Shown here: positions 1-8,637 of the stretch, piece after piece
Layout: the number at the start of each line of letters is the position of its first letter
How positions within the stretch are numbered: the first letter of the stretch is position 1
Program-made: the position numbers and the translations under genes
The notes under the pieces: generated by a model
Seen by the model: only the letters and a program-made list of their open reading frames with translations
The model's database searches: none
What the model was told of the DNA's origin: nothing
From: an uncultured Pelagibacteraceae bacterium
Lineage (GTDB): Bacteria > Pseudomonadota > Alphaproteobacteria > Pelagibacterales > Pelagibacteraceae
Direction: 5' to 3'
DNA: 38,751 nt
Assembly: GCA_902510635.1 (NCBI GenBank)
Contig: CABXCB010000005.1
Span: forward strand, 1-38,751

Positions 1-1479
1 ATCTTTCAATAAATTTAATATTTGCGCTTGAATACTCACATCTAAAGCTGAGGTTGGTTCATCACAAACAAGAAGTCTTGGCTGCGTAGCTAGAGCTCTT
101 GCTATTGATATTCTTTGTCTTTGCCCTCCAGAAAATTCATGTGGATATCGTTCTGCTGATTGTTGAGTTAATTCAACAGATTCTAATAAATCATAAATAT
201 AACTATCTATATCTTTGGAGCTTATTGAAGGATTGTGAAGTTTAATAGGTTCTGAAACTATATCTTTAACTTTTAATCTTCCGTTTAAAGATGAATAAGG
301 ATCCTGAAATATCATTTGGATTTGTTTTCTAAATTTCATCATTTCTTTATTATTTTTAATTTTTGTTATGCAAACATTATCAAAATCAATATCTCCGGCG
401 CTTGGGCTGTATAAATTTACTATCATTTTTGCAATTGTTGATTTGCCACTGCCACTTTCACCAACTAATCCAAAAGACTCACCTTCTTTTATATTAAATG
501 ACACATCATCTACAGCCATTACAGAGTTTTTAGTGCTTTCTGTAAAAAAATTATCATCAAATGTTTTACATAAATTTTTAACCTTAACTAAGTCCTGATC
601 AATAATTTCTTTTTTTGTCCATCTATTTAAAATTTTAATATTGGTTTCACCTTGAGTTTTGTTTTCCTTTTCAATAATTTTAAATCTATCTATTTTTTTA
701 TTGGTAGGAGGAACAGAGCTTACAAGTGCTTTTGTATAAATCTCTTTGGGTTTTGTTAATATTTCTTTAGTTGGTCCAATTTCAACTAAATCTCCATTTT
801 TCATTACAGCTACTCTGCTTGTTGTTTCTGAGATAACACCCATGTCATGAGTGATTAATATAACTGCTAAATTTCTCTCTTTGGTTAATCTTTTAATTAA
901 ATCTAAAATTTGAGATTGTATTGAAACATCCAGTGCAGTAGTTGGTTCATCAGCGATAAGAAGTTCAGGTTCACAGCAAAGAGCCAATGAAATAACAACT
1001 CTTTGTCTCATGCCACCTGAAAATTGGTGTGGATAGTTATTAAATCTAGTTTCAGCATCTTTTATTCCTACTTCTTTTAATAAGTTAATAGCTTTATTTT
1101 TTGCTTCTTCTGTAGTTAATTTTAAATGAGTTTGAATTGTTTCAATTAACTGTTCGCCTATTGTTAGTATAGGATTTAAAGATGTTTGTGGATCTTGAAA
1201 AATAAGACCTATTTTTTTTCCTCTTAATTTAAGAATATTCTCTGGATTTTCATAAATATCAGTTCCATCTAAAATTATTGATCCACCAGATACTTTGCCA
1301 GGTTCATCTATAAGATTAATTATTGCATTACCTACTGTGCTTTTTCCTGATCCAGATTCTCCTACTAGGCCAAGTATTTCACCTTTTTCAACATTTATAT
1401 TTACTTTTTTTGCAGCATAAATGGTTTCTCTTCTCATTTCATAGTTAACGCTTAAATTATTTATTTTTAAAAATGTCAT
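1..1479 (-). CDS. dppDF: Peptide/opine ABC transporter, fused double ATPase (partial)
   Basis: This is the ATP-hydrolysing part of a dipeptide/oligopeptide-type ABC importer. The ORF track misses it because the gene runs off the left edge. Reading from the ATG at 1479, 493 codons stay open to base 1. It holds two nucleotide-binding domains. The first has Walker [10 protein letters not shown] and signature FSGGMRQR followed by Walker B ending DEPTTALD. The second has [17 protein letters not shown] and DEPTSALD. This is a DppD-DppF fusion as in YejF/GsiA-type proteins; families of this kind are about 530-620 residues, so some C-terminal residues lie outside. The start overlaps the stop of dppC by one base (TAATG), so translation is probably coupled. 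Substrate cannot be told from the ATPase. Confidence 0.93.
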   Translation of the reverse strand, partial: MTFLKINNLSVNYEMRRETIYAAKKVNINVEKGEILGLVGESGSGKSTVGNAIINLIDEPGKVSGGSIILDGTDIYENPENILKLRGKKIGLIFQDPQTSLNPILTIGEQLIETIQTHLKLTTEEAKNKAINLLKEVGIKDAETRFNNYPHQFSGGMRQRVVISLALCCEPELLIADEPTTALDVSIQSQILDLIKRLTKERNLAVILITHDMGVISETTSRVAVMKNGDLVEIGPTKEILTKPKEIYTKALVSSVPPTNKKIDRFKIIEKENKTQGETNIKILNRWTKKEIIDQDLVKVKNLCKTFDDNFFTESTKNSVMAVDDVSFNIKEGESFGLVGESGSGKSTIAKMIVNLYSPSAGDIDFDNVCITKIKNNKEMMKFRKQIQMIFQDPYSSLNGRLKVKDIVSEPIKLHNPSISSKDIDSYIYDLLESVELTQQSAERYPHEFSGGQRQRISIARALATQPRLLVCDEPTSALDVSIQAQILNLLKD

Positions 1480-2405
1480 TAGTTAAGTTTTGGATTAAGA
1501 GTATCTCTCATCCAATCTCCTAAAAGGTTAATTGAAAATGCTAATATTACTAAAAATATTGCTGGAAAAAATGTAATCCACCATTCACCAGAAAATAAAA
1601 AATCATTACCTAATCTAATTAATGTACCTAATGAAGGTGTTGTAGGAGGAACGCCTACTCCTAAAAAACTTAAAGTCGCTTCAGCTATTATTGCAAGTGC
1701 AAGTCCTATTGTTCCAATTACTAAAACTGGTCTCATTATATTTGGTAAGATATGTTTGAACATAATAATTACATTTGAAACACCAATAATTGTTGATGCA
1801 GAAACATAATCTTTATTTTTTTCAACTAAAGTCGCTGCTCTTGAAACTCTTGCAAACTGGGGCCACTCAGAAATTCCAATTGCAAAAATTAAAACATATA
1901 TTGCCATTTCATCATGTAATTCTCTTGAGATAATTCCTCTTGCAATTCCATCAACTAAAAGTGCCATTAAAATACTTGGTACCGTTAATTGCACATCTGT
2001 TAATCTCATTACAATCATTTCATATTTTCCACCAAAATATCCTGCGCTTAATCCTAATCCTACCCCCAAAACTAAGGCAAATATAACTGCAGAAAAACCT
2101 ACTATTAAAGAAATTCGTGATCCATAAAGAATTGTCGCCAACATATCTCTACCTTGTCCATCTGTTCCTAAAATAAATTTAGCAAGACCTTCTTCTGTCC
2201 ACGAAGGTGGTGTAAATGCATCCATTAAAGACAATGATGATGGGTCAAATGGATTATATGGTGTTACGAATTCTACAAAAAAAGAACAGAAAAAAATTAC
2301 AATTAATAAAAAAGTAGAAACTATGGCTGTAGGTGATTTTATAAAACTGTAATAAATATCACTGTCTTTAATTCTATTAAACAAAGTTAATTTTTTGTTA
2401 TCCAC
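1479..2405 (-). CDS. dppC: ABC transporter permease, DppC type
   Basis: Second inner-membrane permease of the peptide-type importer. The 308 residue protein begins with a cytoplasmic stretch and a membrane segment (about 27-50), as in the OppC N-terminal domain. The BPD_transp_1 domain follows, with the loop that contacts the ATPase in the region EWPQFARVSRAATL. Length fits the family (about 300). The start codon is GTG; an AGAGG ribosome site sits six bases before it, inside the end of dppB, and the two genes overlap by eight bases (2398-2405). The stop overlaps the ATPase start by one base. It is therefore a tightly coupled cistron of dppABC-DF. Transport substrate (peptide, opine, other small amine) is not shown by the sequence. 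Confidence 0.93.
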   Translation of the reverse strand: MDNKKLTLFNRIKDSDIYYSFIKSPTAIVSTFLLIVIFFCSFFVEFVTPYNPFDPSSLSLMDAFTPPSWTEEGLAKFILGTDGQGRDMLATILYGSRISLIVGFSAVIFALVLGVGLGLSAGYFGGKYEMIVMRLTDVQLTVPSILMALLVDGIARGIISRELHDEMAIYVLIFAIGISEWPQFARVSRAATLVEKNKDYVSASTIIGVSNVIIMFKHILPNIMRPVLVIGTIGLALAIIAEATLSFLGVGVPPTTPSLGTLIRLGNDFLFSGEWWITFFPAIFLVILAFSINLLGDWMRDTLNPKLN

Positions 2406-3381
2406 TTACTGCCTCTGCTTTAACTCTAATCCTAGGGTCAATAAAATAATACAAAATATCTACTATGAAATTTATCATAACAAAAACAAATGCTATAAAA
2501 ACTAAGTAAGCAGACATAATGGGTATATCTACAAATTGAACAGCTTGAATAAATAAAAATCCCATACCAGGCCATTGAAAAACAGTTTCTGTAATTATTG
2601 AAAATGCAATTAAAGTACCGATGTTTATTCCTGCAATTGTAATTACTGGTATTAATCCATTTTTTAATGCATGTTTATAATGAATACTTTTTTCACTTAT
2701 ACCTCTTGCTCTTGCAAATTTAATATAGTCGGTTTGTAATATTTCCATCATTTCAGCTCTGACAAGTCTAATGATATAAGTCATTTGAAAAAGGCTAAGA
2801 GTTACAGAAGGAAGAATTATAGCTTTTAGTCCAGATAAAGTTAAAAAACCTGTGGACCAATAGCCAAGACTAACAACATCTCCTCTACCAAAAGAAGGTA
2901 ATACTCCTAAAATTACTGCAAATAGATAAATAAATAATATACCTATTACAAATGTGGGGAGTGAGACACCAAGTAAAGAAATAGCTAATATTGTATCACT
3001 TAAAAAACCTTTTCGATTTATACCAGTATAAACTCCTAATAAAGTTCCAGATACAAGTGCAATTAAAGCTGAAACCAAAACAAGCTCAATTGTTGCTGGT
3101 AGTCTTTCAGAAATTAACTCTGAAACTGGCCTTTTTAATTGATAAGAGATACCAAAATTACCTTTTGATGCATTAACTACAAATCTAGAAAACTGCATAT
3201 ATATAGGATCTGTTAATCCTAGAGTTTCTCTTAGTTCTGCTCTATCTTCATCTGATGTTTCTTCTCCAACCATGTTATTGATAGGATCTCCCACAAAGTT
3301 AAATAATGAAAAAGAAACAAATGCAACAACAAGCATAACCATTGCTGATTGAAACAGACGCTTGAAAAAATATTTTATCAA
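2398..3381 (-). CDS. dppB: ABC transporter permease, DppB type
   Basis: First inner-membrane permease of the importer, 327 residues, the usual DppB/OppB length. It shows the DppB N-terminus (a membrane segment followed by FVGDPI and a periplasmic stretch with LRETLGLTDPIYMQ), then six membrane segments and the conserved YIRLVRAEMMEILQTDYIKFARARG coupling region. The start used by the track is TTG at 3381; I see no in-frame ATG until the MVMLVV about 14 residues in, and the TTG gives the expected N-terminal helix. No clear Shine-Dalgarno site precedes it. It follows dppA after 56 bases that hold a strong hairpin, so permease expression may be lower than that of the binding protein. Confidence 0.92.
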   Translation of the reverse strand: MIKYFFKRLFQSAMVMLVVAFVSFSLFNFVGDPINNMVGEETSDEDRAELRETLGLTDPIYMQFSRFVVNASKGNFGISYQLKRPVSELISERLPATIELVLVSALIALVSGTLLGVYTGINRKGFLSDTILAISLLGVSLPTFVIGILFIYLFAVILGVLPSFGRGDVVSLGYWSTGFLTLSGLKAIILPSVTLSLFQMTYIIRLVRAEMMEILQTDYIKFARARGISEKSIHYKHALKNGLIPVITIAGINIGTLIAFSIITETVFQWPGMGFLFIQAVQFVDIPIMSAYLVFIAFVFVMINFIVDILYYFIDPRIRVKAEAVSG

Positions 3382-3399
3382 TTTATGAAAATTTTGCTT

Positions 3400-3426
3400 A
3401 CAAGCCCTTTAATAAAAAGGGCTTGT
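3400..3426 (-). promoter_or_regulatory. Intercistronic hairpin between dppA and dppB
   Basis: A perfect 11 base-pair stem (ACAAGCCCTTT / AAAGGGCTTGT) with a five-base loop lies in the 56 base gap after the dppA stop. In the transcribed direction it is not followed by a clean U-run, so it is less likely a full terminator than a partial terminator or an mRNA 3'-end stabiliser. Such elements are known to give excess periplasmic binding protein over permease in ABC operons; that role here is inferred from position. Confidence 0.7.
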
Positions 3427-3437
3427 AAAAAGTTAAT

Positions 3438-4997
3438 TTATCTTACGTTAGAAAAACGGAATAATGGCTCATTATTCGGTCTTATAGGAACATCAACACT
3501 TCTTTTTGATGCCCAAGAAATTACCTGGTGGTGTAAAGGCAGATAAGCAATGTTATCTTTTACTATTTTCCAAGCATCTGCTATTGCAGCATTTCTTTTA
3601 TCTAGATCAACTTCACCTTCCATTACTCTTATTGCAGCATCAACTTCAGAATCGCTGAAGTTAACTTTGTTCCAGCTTGCGCCAGATTCGTATAAGTAAT
3701 GAAATACATAGTGACTATCTAAAGTAGGAACTCCCCAACCTAGCATGTAAAAATCACCCTGATTGTCTTTAAGTTCCTTAAAGTGTTTACTTTTAGTTTG
3801 AGCAAACAAACTTACATTAACACCAATTTTCCCTAACATTCCAACAACAGCTGTGCAAATTGCTTCGTCGTTTACATATCTGTCATTAGGACATCTTAGT
3901 TCTACTTCAAAACCATCAGGATAACCCGCATCAGCTAATAACTGTTTTGCAGCATCAACATCGTAAGGTAATCTTTCATCAAGTTCTTTAGTGTATCCAG
4001 TAACTCCTGGGAAAGTAATTATTCCCGCAGGTTCACTTAAACCTCTCATAACTTTTTTCTTAATAGCCTCTATATCAATTGCTTGATAAAGAGCTTGTCT
4101 AACCTCTTTTTTCTTAAATGGGTTATCACCAGTATTACCAGTTCTAAGTTGGTCAGCGGCTTGATCCATTCCTAAAAAGATTGTACGCATTTGTGGTGTG
4201 CTTTGAACTTTATGAGCACCCGATCCTCTTATTCGCTCTAAGTCTTGAACTGGAGCATCTGTAACAACATCAAGCTCTCCAGATAACAATGCAGCAACTC
4301 TAGTAGCAGCATTTTTAATTGGAAGCAAATGTATCTCTGTTAAATTATGTTCAACATTTCCCCACCATTTACTATTCTTTTTAAAAACAGTTTTTGTATT
4401 AGGCTCTCTTAAAGTAATTTTAAATGGACCAGTTCCCATAGAATTAGTTGCAGAAAATGTTTCTTGTCCTGCATCCCAGTTTTGTGGAGCCATTGCAAAG
4501 TTTTCTTCACACCATTTTTTAGACATCACAAATATATTCGACAATTGGTTCAAAAGAATTGGATTTGGTTCTCTAGTTTGAATCTCAACTGTATATTCAT
4601 CAAGAGCTTTAACTGAAGTAATAGTACTAATATACTCTTTAAAGTCTGATGTACGTTGTTGAGCTCTTAAGATACTAAACACAACATCTTCAGATGTCAT
4701 TGGCGTTCCATTGCTGAATTTTACATCTTGTCTAAGATTAAAAACCCACGTTGTTGGATTTGTAGCTTTCCAATCAGTAGCTAATTGTGGTCCAATAGAC
4801 ATATCTAAACCTCTAGTAACTAAAGCTTCATAGATTTGTCTTGATACCATTGTTGTTGGTCCTTCGTTTTGAGCATGCGGATCAAGTGTTAAACTATCTC
4901 CTTGCATTGACCATTTAATTGTATTTGCAAATGTTTGTGTAGATGAAAAAACAAATAAAATAGCTATCAAAAATTTGACCAAATTTTTAGATTTCAT
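3438..4997 (-). CDS. dppA: Periplasmic peptide-type substrate-binding protein
   Basis: Solute-binding protein (SBP family 5) that captures the substrate in the periplasm for DppBC. The 519 residue protein starts with a typical signal peptide: lysines at 2 and 4, a hydrophobic core, and a likely cleavage after TQTFA (about residue 24). No lipobox cysteine is seen, so the protein should be soluble. Family marks include LDPHAQNEGPT, the DWKATNPTTWVFNLRQDVKFSNGTP stretch (here TPMTSEDVVFSI) and the late MLGWGVPTLDSHY. A strong AGGAGG ribosome site precedes the ATG at 4997. Of the operon genes it has the best translation signal, in line with a highly made binding protein. Family 5 proteins bind peptides, opines, nickel, glutathione or other compounds; I cannot choose. 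Confidence 0.94.
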   Translation of the reverse strand: MKSKNLVKFLIAILFVFSSTQTFANTIKWSMQGDSLTLDPHAQNEGPTTMVSRQIYEALVTRGLDMSIGPQLATDWKATNPTTWVFNLRQDVKFSNGTPMTSEDVVFSILRAQQRTSDFKEYISTITSVKALDEYTVEIQTREPNPILLNQLSNIFVMSKKWCEENFAMAPQNWDAGQETFSATNSMGTGPFKITLREPNTKTVFKKNSKWWGNVEHNLTEIHLLPIKNAATRVAALLSGELDVVTDAPVQDLERIRGSGAHKVQSTPQMRTIFLGMDQAADQLRTGNTGDNPFKKKEVRQALYQAIDIEAIKKKVMRGLSEPAGIITFPGVTGYTKELDERLPYDVDAAKQLLADAGYPDGFEVELRCPNDRYVNDEAICTAVVGMLGKIGVNVSLFAQTKSKHFKELKDNQGDFYMLGWGVPTLDSHYVFHYLYESGASWNKVNFSDSEVDAAIRVMEGEVDLDKRNAAIADAWKIVKDNIAYLPLHHQVISWASKRSVDVPIRPNNEPLFRFSNVR

Positions 4998-5058
4998 TTC
5001 CCCTCCTAATTATTAAATATAAAAATCTAGCTTAATAATCAGAGAAACTAAAGAAGAA

Positions 5059-5781
5059 TTATTGCACTAATTTTTTGAAATTTTCGTACAATTTTTTGGA
5101 ATATTCATTCATACTGGACATATGAGTTTGAGAGTCCTTATCAAATTTATCTAGTGCCCCTTCTCCAAGCTGTTTTTCTAAAGCCGATTTATATTCAGGA
5201 ACACAACCCCATTCGCTAACTGTATTTTTTTTAATTTCTATATGAAATTGAATTCCATAAGCATGATTTTTGTACTTAAAAATTTGATATTTTGTTTCAG
5301 GTGATGAAGCAATTAAAGTTATGTTATTATTGCTTTCTAATTCTTGAACCTCGTATGAATGCCATTGTAGAGATTTAATTTTTTCTGGAAATTTGGAAAA
5401 TAACAAGTCATTTTTTTTATTTTCTGAAAAATTTATATCTAGCATCCCAATTTCAGGATTTTTTGACTTTACAACTTTTCCACCTGTGATTTCTCCCAAT
5501 AATTGGCATCCTAAACAAAAACCTAAATAAGGTTTTTTTAAAAAAATAACAAATTCATTAATTGCTTTTTTTTCTTCAATCAACCATGGATAATCTTTTT
5601 CCATCCAGGTATCCATTGGACCGCCCATACAGAACATTGCATCAAACTTTGACAAATCAGATGGTATTTTTTGACCTTCATCAAGCTCGATTGTAGTTAA
5701 CTCAAAACCATCCTTGATCATTAAATCTTTAATGTATCCTGGATCTTCTATACTGATGTGTTGTAAAATAATTACCTTCAT
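5059..5781 (-). CDS. Class I glutamine amidotransferase-like protein
   Basis: A stand-alone class I glutamine amidotransferase domain, 240 residues, of the sort related to the GuaA amidotransferase half. Such domains hydrolyse glutamine or gamma-glutamyl compounds. The nucleophile is Cys89 in GFCLGCQ; the His179-x-Glu181 pair is in QFHIE; CMGGPMDTW near residue 51 is the conserved oxyanion-side loop. It is followed by dppA 61 bases downstream and preceded by hisN with three bases between, so it may be part of the same transcript. No synthetase domain is attached, so the acceptor is unknown; gamma-glutamyl hydrolysis of an imported compound is possible but is only inference from the neighbouring transporter. 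Confidence 0.85.
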   Translation of the reverse strand: MKVIILQHISIEDPGYIKDLMIKDGFELTTIELDEGQKIPSDLSKFDAMFCMGGPMDTWMEKDYPWLIEEKKAINEFVIFLKKPYLGFCLGCQLLGEITGGKVVKSKNPEIGMLDINFSENKKNDLLFSKFPEKIKSLQWHSYEVQELESNNNITLIASSPETKYQIFKYKNHAYGIQFHIEIKKNTVSEWGCVPEYKSALEKQLGEGALDKFDKDSQTHMSSMNEYSKKLYENFKKLVQ

Positions 5782-5784
5782 TTT

Positions 5785-6588
5785 TTAAAGTGCAGGCTTT
5801 AAAAGTTTTAACATTTTTTTATGAATATTTTTATTTGAAGAAATTAAAATGCTACCTCCATACTTAGCATCTCCATTTTTCCAATTAGTAGCTATTCCAC
5901 CCGCTGCAGAAATTATAGGAATTAAAGCATGCACATCCCATATTTTATTTTGACATTGTAAAACAACGTCAATTTTTCCTTCACAAAAATGAGCATAACT
6001 TAATGCATCAAAACATGGGAATTGCATAAGTTTTAAAACTTTGGGAATTTTACTTTGCTTTTTTAATGAAAGCCAACCATGAAAAGCTCCAGCAACTTTA
6101 ATATTTTTAAAAGTTACTTTTTTATTTACTGATAACTTCTTTTTTTTACCATTCTCAATTACATAAGCATTTTTTTTTGAAATATTTAAATAATACTTAT
6201 TTAATTTTGGAAAGTTTGCTAAACCAACCACTGGATTTCCTTTAAAATTTAAAGCAATTAAATTACTCCAAGTTGGGTTGCCAATTATAAATGATCGAGT
6301 TCCATCAATTGGATCAATTACCCAGGTAAAATCGCTTTTAGTTTTTTTGTAACCAAATTCTTCTCCAATAATTTCATGTTTTGGAAATTTCTTATGAATT
6401 TTAGATCTTATAAATCTTTCAAAAGCTCTATCTGCTTTGGTTACAGGATCATAACCTTTTCCTCTGCTTTTATTTATAGGTTTAAAAGGTTTTTTTAGTT
6501 TTAGGTTATAAAACCTGGTCATATCCTTTGCTAATCCATTTAAAAAATTAGCATAATATATGAATTCTTTTTTACTTAATTGATCCAT
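5785..6588 (-). CDS. hisN: Inositol-monophosphatase family, HisN-type histidinol phosphatase
   Basis: Magnesium-dependent phosphatase of the inositol monophosphatase fold. The metal-binding motifs are visible: GEEFGY, then DPIDGTRSF, and WDVHALIPIISAAGG near the C-terminus. The stretch DPIDGTRSFIIGNPTW is the form seen in HisN histidinol-phosphate phosphatases, the step before histidinol in histidine synthesis, rather than SuhB or CysQ. The ORF track opens at a GTG at 6600; I prefer the ATG four codons later at 6588, because AAGAG lies about five bases before it, giving 267 residues, close to the family length of about 260. The next gene downstream is three bases away. A broader sugar-phosphatase role cannot be excluded. 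Confidence 0.85.
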   Translation of the reverse strand: MDQLSKKEFIYYANFLNGLAKDMTRFYNLKLKKPFKPINKSRGKGYDPVTKADRAFERFIRSKIHKKFPKHEIIGEEFGYKKTKSDFTWVIDPIDGTRSFIIGNPTWSNLIALNFKGNPVVGLANFPKLNKYYLNISKKNAYVIENGKKKKLSVNKKVTFKNIKVAGAFHGWLSLKKQSKIPKVLKLMQFPCFDALSYAHFCEGKIDVVLQCQNKIWDVHALIPIISAAGGIATNWKNGDAKYGGSILISSNKNIHKKMLKLLKPAL

Positions 6589-6657
6589 ATAACTCTTCAC
6601 ATACTATCTTATTTATCTTGATTAAAGCTAAATTTTAAATAATCCTCAAAAAATCTT

Positions 6658-7761
6658 ATGAAAATTGAACTAAACGAAAATAAAATATTTCTTAATAACG
6701 GTAAAACAGTTCAAGAAATCCATCCTTTTTGGTTGAGAGAAAGAGTTGATGGGGTTGAATTTTTAGATAAAGGTACAAAACAAAGATTGTTTGATCCTTC
6801 AACAATGAATGGAGAAGTAATTATAAAAAAAGCTCAGATAAAGAACGGTTTTCTTGAAGTATGTTTTAATGACGGCGTAAAATCTAAACTTGATATAAAT
6901 AAGCTTAAATCTGAATTTTCAAATAAAGATATAGTAGTAAAATCAATTCCTAAAAAAAAATGGGACTCTACTCTAAGAGATATAAAAAATTTTGAATTTA
7001 AGGAAAACTTTTTTGAGTCAAAAGAAATGCATGATCTGTTAGTTTCATTTTATGAGTTTGGTTTTGTTGTTATAAAGAATGTTCCAACAGAAAATAATTA
7101 TGTTGTTAAGTTTGCAAACTCAATTGGCAGTGTAAGAAGAACTAATTTTGGCGAACACTTCAATGTTAAATCTAAGTCTAATCCAAATGATTTAGCTTAT
7201 ACAACTTTACATTTAAGCCCACATACTGACAATCCTTATAGAAATCCAGTGCCTTGTATTCAATTACTACATTGTATTGAAAATGAAGTAAAAGGCGGTT
7301 TTTCAACACTTGTAGATGGTTATACAGTAACTGAAAATCTTAAGAAAGATTATCCTGAATTTTACAAAGTTCTTTCAGAAGTAAAGGTTAGATTTAAATT
7401 TACTGATAAAACTGTAATGTTAGAAGATTGGTCTGAATTAATTCATTTAGATGAAAATAAAGAATTTAAACAAGTAAGATTTAGCCCAAGATTAGATTAT
7501 GTGCCAATGCTAAAAAAAAATAAGTTAGATTTATATTATAAGGCTAGAAAAAAATTATCTGATTTATATAACTCTGAAAAAAATAGAGTAGAATTTAAGT
7601 TATCTCCAAAAGATCTCATGATGATGGATAATTATAGAATTTTACATGGAAGAACAAAATTTGATCCTAGTGAAGGAAAAAGATTTTTACAAGGTTGTTA
7701 TATAGATTTCGACAGTACAGAAGGTAAATTAAGACATTTAAAAAGAAAATTTAAGCTTTGA
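6658..7761 (+). CDS. Gamma-butyrobetaine dioxygenase-like 2-oxoglutarate/Fe(II) oxygenase
   Basis: TauD/TfdA-superfamily oxygenase with the two-domain build of gamma-butyrobetaine hydroxylase and trimethyllysine hydroxylase: a small N-terminal GBBH-like domain (about 1-95, with HPFWLRERVDG) and a jelly-roll catalytic domain. The iron ligands are His189, Asp191 (SPHTDNPYRNPVP) and His340 (RILHGRTKFD), with Arg352 placed to bind 2-oxoglutarate. The 367 residue length fits. In the known enzymes the product is L-carnitine from gamma-butyrobetaine. The N-terminal zinc cysteines of the human enzyme are not seen here. The next gene, an EamA transporter, overlaps it by four bases, so substrate or product movement may be linked. 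The exact quaternary amine is inferred, not shown. Confidence 0.85.
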   Translation: MKIELNENKIFLNNGKTVQEIHPFWLRERVDGVEFLDKGTKQRLFDPSTMNGEVIIKKAQIKNGFLEVCFNDGVKSKLDINKLKSEFSNKDIVVKSIPKKKWDSTLRDIKNFEFKENFFESKEMHDLLVSFYEFGFVVIKNVPTENNYVVKFANSIGSVRRTNFGEHFNVKSKSNPNDLAYTTLHLSPHTDNPYRNPVPCIQLLHCIENEVKGGFSTLVDGYTVTENLKKDYPEFYKVLSEVKVRFKFTDKTVMLEDWSELIHLDENKEFKQVRFSPRLDYVPMLKKNKLDLYYKARKKLSDLYNSEKNRVEFKLSPKDLMMMDNYRILHGRTKFDPSEGKRFLQGCYIDFDSTEGKLRHLKRKFKL

Positions 7762-8618
7762 CGCTTCGTGACTCATTAATAGCAGCACTTGTTCCAATTT
7801 TTTTAGGATTTGGTTTTGTTATCGCTAAACCTGCAATGGAGTATTTACCTCCCTTTTTATTGATGGGTTTACGGTTTACATTTGTTGCTTTACTTTTAAT
7901 ATGGTGGTTTCCCATACCAAAAGGTTATCTTAAAAAAATATTTTTTGTATCTTTAATAGCAAACACAGTTCAGTATAGCATTACGTACACTGGTTTAAGC
8001 TTAATAGATGCGTCTGCAGCAGTTTTAATTGTTCAAACTGAGGTTCCTTTTGGTGTTCTTTTTGCATATTTTATGCTTAAAGAAAAACCAACTGCGAGAA
8101 GTCTAGTAGGTATAAGCATAGCTTTTGTTGGGGTTTATATTTTAACTGGTTCGCCTAATTTAGATGGTAAATTTTTCGGGGTGAGTTTAGTAATTATAGG
8201 ATCAGGTGTTTGGGCTTTAGGACAAGTTCTAGTAAAACCTTTAAGTAAAGAAATAAATCCACTAGCTCTTGTTGCTTGGCTAGGTTTATTTTCTGGACCA
8301 ATATTAATAGTACTTTCTTCCATTTTTGATGGCAATACAATTAGCTATTTTAAAAATGCAAGTTTTGAAAGTTGGATGATTGCAATATATTTAGGATTTA
8401 TTATGCAACCAATAACATATGGCTGTTTCTATTACGTTCTAAAAAACAATCCTATATATAAAGTTTTACCTATTGTTACTATGGGTATACCTCCTACTGG
8501 ACTATTGGCGGCAATTTTTCTATTAGGTGAAGAGCCAACAAAAGAATTATTTATTGGTGGAACAGTTATTATTATAGGTGTAATGATGATTGTTTTTACT
8601 AAGCCAAATAAAACATAA
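7758..8618 (+). CDS. EamA/DMT-family transporter
   Basis: Integral membrane protein of the drug/metabolite transporter superfamily, 286 residues, with ten predicted membrane segments in two EamA repeats (about 5-130 and 140-280). Repeat marks include the end of the first half ISIAFVGVYILTGSP and the second half GTVIIIGVMMIVF, each preceded by a glutamate-containing LGEEPT or MLKEKPT loop. The start is TTG at 7758; its TTGA overlaps the TGA stop of the oxygenase gene, which argues for coupling and for this start although no ATG is near. Family members export or import amino acids, nucleotides or other metabolites; the neighbour suggests a small amine or carnitine-type compound but this is inference. 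Confidence 0.88.
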   Translation: MTLRDSLIAALVPIFLGFGFVIAKPAMEYLPPFLLMGLRFTFVALLLIWWFPIPKGYLKKIFFVSLIANTVQYSITYTGLSLIDASAAVLIVQTEVPFGVLFAYFMLKEKPTARSLVGISIAFVGVYILTGSPNLDGKFFGVSLVIIGSGVWALGQVLVKPLSKEINPLALVAWLGLFSGPILIVLSSIFDGNTISYFKNASFESWMIAIYLGFIMQPITYGCFYYVLKNNPIYKVLPIVTMGIPPTGLLAAIFLLGEEPTKELFIGGTVIIIGVMMIVFTKPNKT

Positions 8619-8637
8619 TCATTAAATTATTTTAGAT

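Noticed and set aside
368-598. 76 aa forward ORF
   Set aside because: It lies antisense within the second ATPase domain of the dppDF fusion, whose Walker motifs read clearly on the other strand.
3349-3546. 65 aa forward ORF spanning the dppA-dppB gap
   Set aside because: It reads through the hairpin and the dppA 3' end antisense; no ribosome site or domain.
8135-8335. 66 aa reverse ORF under the EamA gene
   Set aside because: Antisense to a clear membrane protein gene, with no support of its own.
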